This document shows positions 7,257 to 16,979 of a stretch of DNA of 64,000 nt, piece after piece. The position numbers were made by a program, and so were the translations under genes. The DNA comes from Lachnospiraceae bacterium (GTDB lineage: Bacteria > Bacillota > Clostridia > Lachnospirales > Lachnospiraceae): NCBI GenBank assembly GCA_017936885.1, contig JAGBEO010000013.1:62001-126000 (forward strand), written 5' to 3'. The notes under the pieces are model-generated. The model was not told the DNA's origin. It saw only the letters and a list, made by a program, of their open reading frames with translations, and ran no database searches. Position 1 is the stretch's first letter. Every line of letters begins with the position of its first letter.

Positions 7257-10031
7257 ATGGCATCTAATCAGGGAAGGAAACAGTCTTCCACGAAGAGAAA
7301 ATCAACAAATACAAATAGAAACAGCACAAATCAAAAGAGAACACAGACAAAGAGAAATAGCGGACGATCAAGAACACAGTCAGAGCCTATGGATATTGCA
7401 ATCCGCAATGAAATTCTGCTGATTGCACTTCTTGCACTTGCAATTATTCTGTTTTTATGTAATTTCGGTGTGGTTGGTAAGATTGGCAATCTGGTCAGCG
7501 ATGTGATGTTCGGTATTTTCGGATTGATGGCATACATTGCGCCGATTATTATCTTTTTAGCCATTGCTTTTGGTTTGTCTAACATGGGGAATAACATTGC
7601 AACCAGAAAACTGGTTGCAGGTGCCGCCCTGTTTCTTCTGATCAGTATGGTTTGCGAATTGTTCAGTGCACAACTGGCATCGGTGGAAAGTTATCAGATG
7701 AAAGATATCTATAGCCGGTGTAGTGAAAATCACAATGGCGGTGGTGTCATAGCCGGTTCTCTTGCTTATGCATCTTATCAGTTTCTGGGAATGGTGGGCA
7801 CGATACTGGCAATTCTTGTGCTGGGAATCATATGTTTTGTGATTGTAACAGAGAAATCCTTTATCGGCGGAGTAACCAGGCAGGGGCGTAAAGTATATGA
7901 GCGTTCTGTGGAGGATGCAGCTTACCGTAGGGAAAGAGCCGCTAAAAGGCGCAGTGAGATGGAGGAACGCCGGGCGAAAGAGGCGGAACTTCGTCGGCAG
8001 AAAGAAGAAGAAAAAGAGAACGAAAAAATTCTCCGTATGGATAAGAAAGTTACCGGTGTGATGATTGATACGGCACTGGATAAAGAGAAGGAAAAGGAGA
8101 ATTTTGAGAAAACAAGAGATGATATACATGAGATTACACTAAATCCATCGGAGAACGAGGTATCTAATGAACAGGCAGAAAGGGAGCCTGTACGGGAGAA
8201 ACATTCCTATCATTATATTGAAAATGAATCCGATGCGATGGATGAGATACATATCAGTGAAGATGTGCAGGAAGAAGAATATCCGGTGCATCCTGCCGAT
8301 GCGCCTGTGATCCATATGGATGGAAGAACCATGGGCGGACACGGACAAGCAGATTACGGCATGGAGGAGACTGCACAGGAACCTGTTTATGAACCGTTGA
8401 AACCGCAGAATTCCTATACTACTGAAATGGGAAATACCATGGCGGCCACACCGGGCAGAGAACGAGTCATGGCAGTAAAGAGTACACAGAAAGATTCGCT
8501 CCCTGTATCCTCCGGTATTCAGCCGCAGGCAGAGCCTGATAAGAAGATAATGAAGCCGTATAAATTCCCGCCGCTCAACCTGCTTGCCAAAGGAAAAGGC
8601 AAGTCAGGCAGCGATTCCGGCAAAGAGCTGAGAGAGACAGCGGCGCGCTTACAGCAGACATTACAGACCTTTGGCGTTAAGGTTACCGTCACGGACATCA
8701 GTCAGGGACCTTCCGTAACCCGTTATGAACTGCAGCCGGAGCAGGGTGTCAAGGTAAGCAAGATCGTTGGTCTGGCAGATGATATCAAGCTGAATCTTGC
8801 GGCGACAGATATCCGTATTGAAGCGCCTATTCCCGGCAAAGCGGCAGTCGGCATTGAAGTACCGAATAAAGAGAATACTGCGGTTGCATTCAGGGATTTG
8901 GTAGAATCCAAAGAGTTTAAAGAATTTCCATCGAATCTTGCCTTTGCGGTCGGTAAGGATATCGGCGGACAGATTGTTGTGACTGACATTGCGAAGATGC
9001 CCCATATGCTGATTGCCGGAGCTACCGGTTCCGGTAAATCGGTCTGTATCAATACAATCATTATGGGTATTTTATATAAGGCGCATCCGGATGATGTGAA
9101 GATGATTATGGTTGACCCTAAAGTGGTAGAGCTTAGTGTCTATAACGGAATACCGCATCTGCTGATTCCGGTGGTGACGGACCCGAAAAAGGCAGCCGCC
9201 GCGCTTCATTGGGGTGTGGCAGAGATGACGGAGCGTTATAAGAAATTTGCAGACTACAACGTCCGTGATCTGAAAGGGTATAATAAGAAAGTAGAGAGTA
9301 TGCAGGCGGCAGGAGATCCGGAAGCACCGCAGAAACTGCCGCAGATTTTGATTATTGTGGATGAGCTGGCGGATTTGATGATGGTATCTCCGGGAGAGGT
9401 AGAAGAGTCTATCTGTCGTCTGGCACAGCTTGCGAGAGCCTGCGGTATCCATCTGATCATAGCAACCCAGAGGCCGTCCGTGGATGTTATTACGGGACTT
9501 ATTAAGGCGAATATGCCAAGCCGTGTGGCGTTTGCGGTATCTTCCGGTGTGGATTCCCGTACGATCTTAGACATGGTCGGAGCGGAGAAACTTCTCGGTA
9601 AAGGCGATATGCTCTTTTATCCGCAGGGATATCCGAAACCGGCACGTATTCAGGGCGCTTTTGTATCCGATAAAGAAGTGGCAGACGTAGTGGATTTCCT
9701 GAAAAATCAGGCGATCGGTAATGTGTACAGCGAAGATATCGAAGAAAAGATTAAGAGCATGGATACCGGAGCCGGCGGCGCAGGAGGAGTTTCGGAAAGC
9801 GGCGCCGAATATGATCAGTACTTTGCGGATGCCGGGCGGTTTATCATTGAAAAGGATAAGGCATCTATCGGTATGCTCCAGCGAGTCTTTAAGATCGGCT
9901 TTAACAGGGCTGCACGCATTATGGATCAGTTGTGTGAAGCCGGAGTTGTGGGAGAAGAAGAAGGTACAAAGCCTCGTAAAGTACTTATGACTGCGGAGGA
10001 ATTTGAGCGGTTTGTAGAAGAAACTATCTGA
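7257..10031 (+). CDS. ftsK: DNA translocase FtsK/SpoIIIE
   Basis: A full-length 924-residue FtsK/SpoIIIE protein, the hexameric motor that pumps chromosomal DNA through the closing division or sporulation septum. A basic Ser/Thr/Asn-rich N-terminus (residues 1-45) precedes about four membrane segments (about 50-210). A long charged linker (about 215-440) follows. The motor then begins near [10 protein letters not shown]; Walker A GATGSGKS lies near residue 588 and Walker B near [12 protein letters not shown], with [12 protein letters not shown] after it. A C-terminal winged-helix gamma domain (about 855-924; [11 protein letters not shown]) should read KOPS/SRS sequences. The SD is CAGGAGG. 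It follows the tepA-like gene by 90 bases that include an A/T-rich inverted repeat without a T tail. Confidence 0.97.
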   Translation: MASNQGRKQSSTKRKSTNTNRNSTNQKRTQTKRNSGRSRTQSEPMDIAIRNEILLIALLALAIILFLCNFGVVGKIGNLVSDVMFGIFGLMAYIAPIIIFLAIAFGLSNMGNNIATRKLVAGAALFLLISMVCELFSAQLASVESYQMKDIYSRCSENHNGGGVIAGSLAYASYQFLGMVGTILAILVLGIICFVIVTEKSFIGGVTRQGRKVYERSVEDAAYRRERAAKRRSEMEERRAKEAELRRQKEEEKENEKILRMDKKVTGVMIDTALDKEKEKENFEKTRDDIHEITLNPSENEVSNEQAEREPVREKHSYHYIENESDAMDEIHISEDVQEEEYPVHPADAPVIHMDGRTMGGHGQADYGMEETAQEPVYEPLKPQNSYTTEMGNTMAATPGRERVMAVKSTQKDSLPVSSGIQPQAEPDKKIMKPYKFPPLNLLAKGKGKSGSDSGKELRETAARLQQTLQTFGVKVTVTDISQGPSVTRYELQPEQGVKVSKIVGLADDIKLNLAATDIRIEAPIPGKAAVGIEVPNKENTAVAFRDLVESKEFKEFPSNLAFAVGKDIGGQIVVTDIAKMPHMLIAGATGSGKSVCINTIIMGILYKAHPDDVKMIMVDPKVVELSVYNGIPHLLIPVVTDPKKAAAALHWGVAEMTERYKKFADYNVRDLKGYNKKVESMQAAGDPEAPQKLPQILIIVDELADLMMVSPGEVEESICRLAQLARACGIHLIIATQRPSVDVITGLIKANMPSRVAFAVSSGVDSRTILDMVGAEKLLGKGDMLFYPQGYPKPARIQGAFVSDKEVADVVDFLKNQAIGNVYSEDIEEKIKSMDTGAGGAGGVSESGAEYDQYFADAGRFIIEKDKASIGMLQRVFKIGFNRAARIMDQLCEAGVVGEEEGTKPRKVLMTAEEFERFVEETI

Positions 10032-10159
10032 TCTGCATTTGGAAAGATTGGCAGCTTTGTGCCGGCAGATATAATGTCTGTGGACGGAATGTACAACAGA
10101 CGTACAGCAAGGCATGGAAGGATAGATAAAAAACACAGGGAAGAAAGGCGGAGAGGAAC

Positions 10160-11830
10160 ATGAAAACAGATATTGAGATCGCACAGGAGGCGGTATTGGA
10201 GAATATCGTGAGCGTTGCTGAAAGAATCGGTATTCAGGCAGATGATTTGGAACTGTATGGTAAATATAAGGCTAAGATTTCAGACGAGTACATAGAAAGC
10301 ATCCGGAATAATCCGGAGGGGAAATTGATTCTGGTAACAGCCATCAATCCGACGCCTGCCGGTGAAGGCAAGACAACCACCAGCGTAGGTCTTGGACAGG
10401 CATTCGGCAAGCTGGGTAAAAAGGCAGTGATTGCGCTTCGTGAGCCTTCTTTGGGACCTTGCTTTGGTATTAAAGGCGGTGCGGCAGGCGGCGGCTATGC
10501 GCAGGTAGTGCCGATGGAGGATCTGAATCTGCACTTTACAGGTGATTTTCATGCGATAACCTCTGCCAACAATCTGCTGGCTGCTTTATTGGATAATCAT
10601 ATCCAGCAGGGAAATGAACTGGGAATTGATCCGAGACAGGTCGTATGGAAGAGATGTCTTGATATGAATGACAGAGTTCTTCGCAATGTGGTTGTGGGAC
10701 TGGGCAATAAGCTGGATGGTATGGTGAGAGAGGATCACTTTGTCATCACTGTTGCGAGTGAGATCATGGCAATTCTGTGTCTTGCATCGGATATGAAAGA
10801 TCTGAAAGAAAGATTAGGTAAGATTATTGTTGCTTATACATTCAAGGGTGATCCGGTTACAGCATCTGATCTCAATGCGGTGGGTGCTATGGCGGCACTT
10901 CTTAAGGATGCCATGAAGCCGAACCTGATTCAGACGCTGGAGCATACGCCGGCACTTGTTCATGGCGGCCCGTTTGCCAATATAGCACATGGATGCAATT
11001 CGATTCGTGCCACGAAAACGGCGCTGAAGATGGCTGATTATGTCATTACGGAGGCTGGTTTTGGTGCAGATCTGGGTGCGGAGAAGTTTTTTGATATTAA
11101 GTGCCGTATGGCAGGATTGAAGCCGGATGCGGTTGTGTTAGTGGCTACGATCAGAGCCTTAAAATATAACGGCGGAGTGAAGAAGGAAAATCTGTCTGAA
11201 GAGAACCTGGAGGCTTTACAGGCAGGCATCGTGAATTTGGAGAAGCATATTGAGAATTTACACAAGTATGGAGTGCCGATTGTAGTAACATTGAATTCGT
11301 TTGTGACCGACACGAAGGCGGAAATTGATTTCGTGCAGAAATTCTGCGAGGACAGGAACTGTGAATTTGCGATCTCCGAAGTGTGGGAGAAGGGCGGCGA
11401 AGGCGGTATCGCATTGGCCAATAAGGTATTGGATACGTTAGAGAGAAAGGAAAGCCGTTTCAAAGTATTATATGAGGATTCTTTATCTTTAAAGGAAAAA
11501 ATTGAGACTGTTGCAAGCGAGATTTATGGAGCGGGCGGTGTGTCCTATTCACCTGCTGCTGAAAAGCAGTTGCAGAAACTGGAACAATTAGGCTTTGGCA
11601 ATATGCCGGTATGTATGGCTAAGACACAGTATTCCCTGTCAGATAATCCGGCATTTTTGGGTAGACCGGTTGGCTTTGAAATGAGCGTCAGAGAGGTATA
11701 TGTATCTGCCGGTGCCGGATTTGTTGTGGTATTGACCGGAGCGGTCATGACAATGCCCGGACTGCCGAAAGCACCTGCTGCATACCAGATTGATGTCAAT
11801 GAAGACGGTGTGATCACAGGCTTATTCTAA
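10160..11830 (+). CDS. fhs: Formate--tetrahydrofolate ligase
   Basis: The 556-residue protein matches formyl-THF synthetase over its usual full length. It joins formate to THF with ATP to give 10-formyl-THF. Seen: [20 protein letters not shown] with the ATP-binding P-loop near residue 65, [20 protein letters not shown], and [15 protein letters not shown]. The C-terminal part carries [18 protein letters not shown] and GDTMPGLP-like [28 protein letters not shown]. folD follows 118 bases downstream; together they give the formate-to-methylene-THF branch used for purine, fMet and methyl supply in anaerobes. The 128 bases before it hold no obvious promoter or structure. Confidence 0.97.
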   Translation: MKTDIEIAQEAVLENIVSVAERIGIQADDLELYGKYKAKISDEYIESIRNNPEGKLILVTAINPTPAGEGKTTTSVGLGQAFGKLGKKAVIALREPSLGPCFGIKGGAAGGGYAQVVPMEDLNLHFTGDFHAITSANNLLAALLDNHIQQGNELGIDPRQVVWKRCLDMNDRVLRNVVVGLGNKLDGMVREDHFVITVASEIMAILCLASDMKDLKERLGKIIVAYTFKGDPVTASDLNAVGAMAALLKDAMKPNLIQTLEHTPALVHGGPFANIAHGCNSIRATKTALKMADYVITEAGFGADLGAEKFFDIKCRMAGLKPDAVVLVATIRALKYNGGVKKENLSEENLEALQAGIVNLEKHIENLHKYGVPIVVTLNSFVTDTKAEIDFVQKFCEDRNCEFAISEVWEKGGEGGIALANKVLDTLERKESRFKVLYEDSLSLKEKIETVASEIYGAGGVSYSPAAEKQLQKLEQLGFGNMPVCMAKTQYSLSDNPAFLGRPVGFEMSVREVYVSAGAGFVVVLTGAVMTMPGLPKAPAAYQIDVNEDGVITGLF

Positions 11831-11905
11831 AGAAAAGCTGCTTGTTTCGGCTGGGAAAATGCTTATACGCTTATAATTGGAATAGATAATCGGGAAGAAA
11901 AGAAG

Positions 11906-11930
11906 AGCGGTTCCCTGTATAAACCGCTTT
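11906..11930 (+). promoter_or_regulatory. Hairpin just upstream of the folD ribosome binding site
   Basis: AGCGGTT (11906-11912) and AACCGCT (11922-11928) form a perfect 7-bp stem with a 9-base loop, ending six bases before the folD GGAGG. Two T residues follow, so it is a poor terminator. It could tune fhs-folD mRNA processing or folD translation. Confidence 0.4.
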
Positions 11931-11948
11931 AGAATGGAGGATATCATA

Positions 11949-12797
11949 ATGCCGCAGATTATAGATGGAAAAGCGATCTCGACAGAGATTAAGGATGAGT
12001 TAAAAGTGAAGGTGGAGGAACTGAAAGCACAGGGGACACAGGTTTGTCTGGCGGTTATTCAGGTAGGCAACGATCCGGCATCCAGTGTATATGTGGGGAA
12101 CAAGAAGAAAGCCTGTGCCTATATCGGTATCGAATCCCTGGCATATGAATTACCGGAGGAAACGACACAGGAAGAACTGCTTGAGCTGATCGGTGAATTA
12201 AATGCAAAGAAAGAAGTGAACGGTATTCTGGTACAACTGCCGCTTCCGAAGCATATTGATGAGGATGCCGTGATCCGTGCCATTGATCCGAAGAAAGATG
12301 TAGATGGGTTCCACCCCCAGAGCGTGGGCGCGTTATGTATCGGACAGCCGGGATTTGTATCATGTACACCGGCAGGCATTATTCAGCTTCTGAAACGCTC
12401 CGGGATAGAGATTGCCGGGAAAAACTGTGTGGTGATCGGCAGAAGCAATATAGTAGGAAAACCTATGGCACTGCTTCTTCTGAGGGAGAACGGCACTGTT
12501 ACCGTGACGCATTCTAAAACAAGAGATTTGAAAGAAGTAACGAAGCAGGCTGATATCTTAGTGGTTGCGATTGGTAAGCCTAAAATGATTACGAGAGAGT
12601 ATGTAAAAGAAGGTGCTGTAGTAATCGATGTGGGAATTCACCGCAATGAGAATAGTAAATTGTGCGGTGATGTGGATTATGATGATGTGGCGCCGCTCTG
12701 CAGTGCTATTACGCCTGTACCGGGAGGTGTCGGCCCTATGACGATTGCTATGTTAATGCATAACTGTGTGGAATCTGTAGCATTGCAGAATTTGTAG
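11949..12797 (+). CDS. folD: Methylene-THF dehydrogenase / methenyl-THF cyclohydrolase
   Basis: FolD interconverts 5,10-methylene-, methenyl- and 10-formyl-THF with NADP. Visible motifs: GNDPASSVYVGNKKKA with the cyclohydrolase Lys region, QLPLPKHID, PKKDVDGFHP, the GRSNIVGKPMALLLL Rossmann segment, and PVPGGVGPMTIAMLM near the C-terminus. Start choice: an in-frame ATG at 11934 exists, but the SD GGAGG (11936-11940) overlaps it and lies 8 bases before the ATG at 11949, so 11949 is chosen (282 residues, the normal family length). A terminator at 12807-12852 closes the fhs-folD pair. Confidence 0.96.
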   Translation: MPQIIDGKAISTEIKDELKVKVEELKAQGTQVCLAVIQVGNDPASSVYVGNKKKACAYIGIESLAYELPEETTQEELLELIGELNAKKEVNGILVQLPLPKHIDEDAVIRAIDPKKDVDGFHPQSVGALCIGQPGFVSCTPAGIIQLLKRSGIEIAGKNCVVIGRSNIVGKPMALLLLRENGTVTVTHSKTRDLKEVTKQADILVVAIGKPKMITREYVKEGAVVIDVGIHRNENSKLCGDVDYDDVAPLCSAITPVPGGVGPMTIAMLMHNCVESVALQNL

Positions 12798-12806
12798 TAT
12801 GACCGA

Positions 12807-12852
12807 ACCGTAATGTAACCGGTGGATTCCCCGGAATTACATTGGTGTTTTT
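12807..12852 (+). terminator. Rho-independent terminator after folD
   Basis: A composite stem, ACC-x2-AATGTAA-CCGG (12807-12822) against CCGG-x2-TTACATT-GGT (12831-12846), is followed by GTTTTT. It stops fhs-folD before the zinc-ribbon gene at 12876. Confidence 0.75.
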
Positions 12853-12875
12853 ATAATATAGAAAAGGAACTGCTT

Positions 12876-14330
12876 ATGAAGTGCCCGAATTGCGGAAATG
12901 AGTTGAAAGACGGACATCTGATCTGCGAAAAATGCGGAGAGGAAATACAGATTGTTCCGAATTTTGAACCGGAAATAGAAAACAGCATAACAGAAACCTT
13001 ATCCACACTGGCAGCCATGCAGGAGGGAGAAGACACAAAGACAGAAACGGATACGGATGAGGATAAGGAGTACATAGAAGATACGTTGGATAGTGACGAG
13101 ATCATTCCCGGCAATCGGAAAACCTGGGTTATTATGAGTCTTATTATTATTTTCATCGTAGCGGTTATTTCTTATGCCATGTATGCCTATCATGTCCAGA
13201 CGGTAGAGTATCAGATTGACAAGGCAAAAGAGTATGCGGCGAATGAATCCTACACAGAAGCGATTGCGTGTCTGGAAGCCGCCTACGCAAAACATCCTGA
13301 TGTGGCACAACTGCTTTTTCTGGAAGCGGATTATTATTATTTACAGCAGGATCATGGGGCGGCGCTGACACAGTTGATGAAAATCATAGAGAATGGCAGT
13401 TTTCCTTATGAAGACGTGGAAGAAGCCTATGATAAGGTGATTACCATTTATGCCAATCAGGGGCAATATGCGCAGATTAATGAGCTGTTGCGCAACTGCA
13501 CGGATGAACGGATCGTGAATATATTCCAGAGCTATCTTGCAATGGAGCCGGAATTTAGTTATGTGGAGGGCAGCTACGCGGAAGTAATTCCGTTAAAACT
13601 CAGTTCCAATACATCGGGAACCATTTATTATACAATGGATGGTTCCAAACCGGATAAGAATAGTATGATTTATACGGCACCTCTTTTTCTGGAGACGGGA
13701 GAATATACGATCAGCGCCTTTTTTGTCAATGATTATGGAATTGAAAGTGAAATTGTCAGTAAGAAGTATGTGATCAATCTGGCAGCGCCCAATGCGCCGG
13801 AGGTAGAATTATACAGCGGGGAGTATACCGAGCCTACCATGATTTCCGTGGAGGGGACAGAGGGTTGTAAAATCTATTATACCACGGATGAATCGGAGCC
13901 TACGGCGGACAGTGTGCCATATACGGGACCGATTCCCATGCCGCTTGGGAAAACACTGTTTAAGTTTGTAAATATCAGTGAAGAAGGTGTGTCCAGTGAG
14001 GTAACCATGCGTACTTATACACTGACATTGCAGGGAGCGATCTCTACAGGACAGGCGGTAAGTAATCTGATACAAAGACTGGTAGATACCGGGTATCTGG
14101 AGGATGCCGCAGGGCATAGTAAGCGGCTGAGCGGTACGTTAAGCTATCAGTTCAGCTCGGTACTCAGAGTCGGAGAGGACGATGACTATTTCACAATCTA
14201 TGAGTATTATGATGACGGTACAGGGATGCTTAGCCGTACCGATAAGGTATTTCTGGTACAGATTTATACGGGGCAGGCAGCACAGCTTGGATATGACGAG
14301 GAAGGGAATTTTGTAGCGGTTCCAATATAA
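12876..14330 (+). CDS. Zinc-ribbon / TPR / chitobiase-fold membrane protein
   Basis: The N-terminus MKCPNCGNELKDG...CEKCG is a four-Cys zinc ribbon. An acidic linker and one membrane segment follow (near residue 88-108, WVIMSLIIIFIVAVISYAMY). Next come TPR-like helices (about 120-215; YAANESYTEAIACLEAAY) and two chitobiase/hexosaminidase C-terminal beta modules with the hallmark IYYTMDGSKPDKNS and IYYTTDESEPTADS. A C-terminal unassigned region closes the protein. By topology the ribbon is cytoplasmic and the rest outside. Start: the upstream in-frame ATG at 12822 lies inside the terminator, whereas ATG 12876 has AAAAGGAAC in place, giving 484 residues. No enzyme motif is seen; a wall- or glycan-binding scaffold is plausible. 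Confidence 0.75.
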   Translation: MKCPNCGNELKDGHLICEKCGEEIQIVPNFEPEIENSITETLSTLAAMQEGEDTKTETDTDEDKEYIEDTLDSDEIIPGNRKTWVIMSLIIIFIVAVISYAMYAYHVQTVEYQIDKAKEYAANESYTEAIACLEAAYAKHPDVAQLLFLEADYYYLQQDHGAALTQLMKIIENGSFPYEDVEEAYDKVITIYANQGQYAQINELLRNCTDERIVNIFQSYLAMEPEFSYVEGSYAEVIPLKLSSNTSGTIYYTMDGSKPDKNSMIYTAPLFLETGEYTISAFFVNDYGIESEIVSKKYVINLAAPNAPEVELYSGEYTEPTMISVEGTEGCKIYYTTDESEPTADSVPYTGPIPMPLGKTLFKFVNISEEGVSSEVTMRTYTLTLQGAISTGQAVSNLIQRLVDTGYLEDAAGHSKRLSGTLSYQFSSVLRVGEDDDYFTIYEYYDDGTGMLSRTDKVFLVQIYTGQAAQLGYDEEGNFVAVPI

Positions 14331-14335
14331 AACTG

Positions 14336-14364
14336 TTGCAAAATACGTCAAGTTTTTATATCAT
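14336..14364 (+). promoter_or_regulatory. Promoter for the NfnAB-like operon
   Basis: TTGCAA at 14336-14341, a 17-base spacer and TATCAT at 14359-14364 lie 110 bases before the chosen start of the first flavoprotein subunit. Position and spacing fit a sigma-A promoter. It begins six bases after the preceding stop codon. Confidence 0.55.
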
Positions 14365-14473
14365 TAGAAAGATGGGCCGCGTAAGCGGCAGATGGACGCA
14401 TAGCAGAAGCTTTTGGAAGCAGGGCTTTGCTGTGCAGTCGATTAGGGGATATCAATTTAGGAGGATAAGCAGG

Positions 14474-15364
14474 ATGTACAAGATTTTAAAAGCTGAAGAA
14501 CTTACAACGAACATCTACCTTATGGATGTAGAGGCGCCTCGTGTTGCTAAGTCCTGTCAGCCGGGACAGTTTGTTATCGTCAGGATGGATGAGGAAGGAG
14601 AACGTATTCCGTTGACCATCTGTGACTATGACAGAACAAAAGGAACGATTACGATTGTTTTTCAGGTAGTCGGTGCAGCAACAGAGATGATGAGGGATTT
14701 AAAAGCCGGAGACAGTTTTCACGATTTTGTAGGACCGCTTGGATGTCCTTCTGAATTTATTAGTGAAGAGATAGAAGAATTGAAAAAGAAGAAAATTCTT
14801 TTTGTAGCAGGAGGCTTAGGTACGGCACCTGTTTATCCGCAGGTGAAGTGGTTACATGAAAACGGTATAGATGCGGATGTTATCGTCGGTGCCAAGACCA
14901 AAGAACTGTTGATTATGGAAGAAGAGATGAAGGCTGTAGCCGGTAATCTTTATGTTACAACAGACGATGGTTCCTATGGCAGAAGCGGTATGGTAACCAA
15001 GGTGATTGAGGATCTGATTGAGACAGAAGGTAAATCATATGACGTCTGCGTAGCAATAGGCCCGATGATCATGATGAAATTCGTCTGCCTGACCACGAAG
15101 AAATATGATCTGCATACGATTGTCAGCATGAACCCGATTATGGTAGACGGTACGGGTATGTGCGGAGCATGCCGTCTGACGGTAGACGGTGAAGTGAAGT
15201 TCGCATGTGTAGACGGACCTGAGTTCGATGGACATAAAGTAGATTTCGATCAGGCGATGAAACGCCAGCAGATCTATAAGACTAAGGAAGGCAGAGCATT
15301 CTTAAAGGCCAAAGAGGGAGACACTCATCACGGCGGATGCGGAAATTGCGGAGGTAATGACTAA
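14474..15364 (+). CDS. FAD/NAD-binding Fe-S subunit, NfnA / dihydroorotate dehydrogenase B type
   Basis: A ferredoxin-NADP reductase-like subunit: an FAD-binding barrel (residues 1-100; IPLTICDYD), a NAD-binding domain (FVAGGLGTAPVYPQ near 110), and a C-terminal [2Fe-2S] loop (MCGACRLTV...FACVDGPEFD). It ends with GGCGNCGGND, an added Cys pair. With the next gene it forms the pair known as NfnAB, which bifurcates electrons between NADPH, NADH and ferredoxin. Start: the frame is open from 14336, but ATG 14474 has TTAGGAGGATAAGCAGG before it, giving 296 residues. Homologues are often annotated as sulfide or dihydroorotate dehydrogenase electron-transfer subunit. The pairing argues for Nfn, but this is inference. 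Confidence 0.85.
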   Translation: MYKILKAEELTTNIYLMDVEAPRVAKSCQPGQFVIVRMDEEGERIPLTICDYDRTKGTITIVFQVVGAATEMMRDLKAGDSFHDFVGPLGCPSEFISEEIEELKKKKILFVAGGLGTAPVYPQVKWLHENGIDADVIVGAKTKELLIMEEEMKAVAGNLYVTTDDGSYGRSGMVTKVIEDLIETEGKSYDVCVAIGPMIMMKFVCLTTKKYDLHTIVSMNPIMVDGTGMCGACRLTVDGEVKFACVDGPEFDGHKVDFDQAMKRQQIYKTKEGRAFLKAKEGDTHHGGCGNCGGND

Positions 15365-16752
15365 TGGAAGTGGATGTATTAAAGAAAGTACCTGTCCGTG
15401 AACAGGATGCGAAAGAACGTGCAACAAACTTTGAAGAAGTATGTTTAGGTTACAATAAAGAAGAAGCCATGTGCGAGGCAACACGTTGTATCAACTGTAA
15501 GAACGCACAGTGTATCAAGGGATGCCCGGTAGCAATCAATATTCCGGGATTCATTGAGAAAGTAAAAGAGGGCGATATCGCTGCCGCATATCAGATTATC
15601 AGCGAGTCCTCCGCGCTTCCGGCAGTCTGTGGGCGTGTATGTCCGCAGGAGAGCCAGTGTGAAGGTAAATGTATCCGCGGTATTAAGGGAGAGCCGATTT
15701 CCATCGGTAAGCTGGAGCGTTTCGTAGCTGACTGGGCCAGAGAGAACCATATTAAGCCTGAGGGAGCGAAAGAGAAGAAAGGCAAGAAAGTAGCCGTCAT
15801 CGGTTCCGGTCCTTCCGGACTTACCTGCGCGGGCGATCTGGCTAAGATGGGCTATGATGTTACCATTTTTGAGGCGCTGCATGAGGCAGGCGGTGTATTA
15901 GTATACGGTATTCCTGAGTTCCGTCTTCCGAAGCAGGCTGTTGTAGCACAGGAAATTGAGAATGTAAAATCGCTTGGTGTCAAGATTGAGACTAACGTAG
16001 TAGTGGGTAAATCCGTTACGATTGATGAATTATTAGAGGAAGAAGGCTTTGATGCCGTATTTATCGGTTCCGGCGCCGGTCTTCCGAAATTCATGGGTAT
16101 TCCGGGAGAGCAGGCTAACGGTGTGTTCTCTGCCAACGAATATCTGACCAGAAGCAATTTGATGAAAGCATTTGACGAGAATTCCAATACGCCGATTATG
16201 AGAGGACAGAAGGTTGCCGTTGTGGGCGGCGGTAACGTAGCCATGGATGCTGCCAGAACAGCACTTCGTCTCGGTGCAGAGGTGCATATTGTATATCGTA
16301 GAAGTGAAGAAGAACTGCCTGCCCGTGTGGAGGAAGTACATCATGCTAAAGAGGAAGGCATTATCTTTGATTTACTGACCAATCCGACAGAGATTCTTGC
16401 AGACGAGAATGGCTGGGTATGCGGCATCAAGTGTGTGAAAATGGAACTGGGTGAGCCTGATGCTTCCGGCAGACGCCGTCCGGTAGTGGTTGAGGGATCT
16501 GATTTCGTGATGGATGTGGATACCGTAATTATGTCTCTTGGTACTTCTCCGAATCCGTTGATTTCTTCTACCACCAAAGGACTGGAAGTAAACAGTCATA
16601 AATGTATCGTGGCAGAGGAAGAGTTCGGTAAGACAACCAAAGAGGGTGTTTATGCCGGCGGAGATGCCGTGACAGGTGCAGCAACCGTTATCCTTGCTAT
16701 GGGTGCCGGTAAAGCAGCAGCTAAGGGTATTGATGAGTATTTATCTAAATAA
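15364..16752 (+). CDS. gltA: NADPH-dependent glutamate synthase-like flavoprotein (GltA/NfnB)
   Basis: The 462-residue protein has N-terminal Cys clusters for two [4Fe-4S] centres (CINCKNAQCIKGCP and CGRVCPQESQCEGKC), an FAD site (GSGPSGLTCAGDLAKMGYDV) and a second GxGxxG site (GGGNVAMDAARTALRLG). It closes with YAGGDAVTGAATVILAMGAGK. This is the small-subunit glutamate synthase family. The TAATG overlap of one base with the upstream gene shows translational coupling, which fits NfnB of an electron-bifurcating NADH:ferredoxin:NADP transhydrogenase. A glutamate synthase role would need a large subunit, absent here. A strong terminator follows. Dense GGT/AAA codon usage suggests high expression. 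Confidence 0.88.
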   Translation: MEVDVLKKVPVREQDAKERATNFEEVCLGYNKEEAMCEATRCINCKNAQCIKGCPVAINIPGFIEKVKEGDIAAAYQIISESSALPAVCGRVCPQESQCEGKCIRGIKGEPISIGKLERFVADWARENHIKPEGAKEKKGKKVAVIGSGPSGLTCAGDLAKMGYDVTIFEALHEAGGVLVYGIPEFRLPKQAVVAQEIENVKSLGVKIETNVVVGKSVTIDELLEEEGFDAVFIGSGAGLPKFMGIPGEQANGVFSANEYLTRSNLMKAFDENSNTPIMRGQKVAVVGGGNVAMDAARTALRLGAEVHIVYRRSEEELPARVEEVHHAKEEGIIFDLLTNPTEILADENGWVCGIKCVKMELGEPDASGRRRPVVVEGSDFVMDVDTVIMSLGTSPNPLISSTTKGLEVNSHKCIVAEEEFGKTTKEGVYAGGDAVTGAATVILAMGAGKAAAKGIDEYLSK

Positions 16753-16766
16753 GAAACGGATAGGTA

Positions 16767-16804
16767 AAAGTCTGTTTGTCGTGTTATGGCAGACAGACTT
16801 TTTT
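16767..16804 (+). terminator. Rho-independent terminator after the NfnAB-like pair
   Basis: AAAGTCTGT (16767-16775) and ACAGACTTT (16793-16801) form a perfect 9-bp stem, followed by a T run. The rest of the gap to 16980 is AT-rich with a possible TATACT -10 element near 16880 and no other structure seen. Confidence 0.85.
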
Positions 16805-16979
16805 ATGTAAAAGAAAGCGGGCGTATTATAAGAAATTCTTAATAATTTATGTGCCTGTTCTTTAAGGATTTAAAGGTATGATATACTTGTAAAAGAAATT
16901 ATGAGAAGGTGCAGAAGAAGCATATTTGTAATGTTGAAAATGTTTCTGATAACAAGAAATCCCGGAAAGGAATGTTACT

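Noticed and set aside
9567-10184. A 205-codon minus-strand frame over the end of ftsK and the start of fhs
   Set aside because: It is antisense to two well-conserved genes and is Cys/His/Phe-rich with no recognisable motif.
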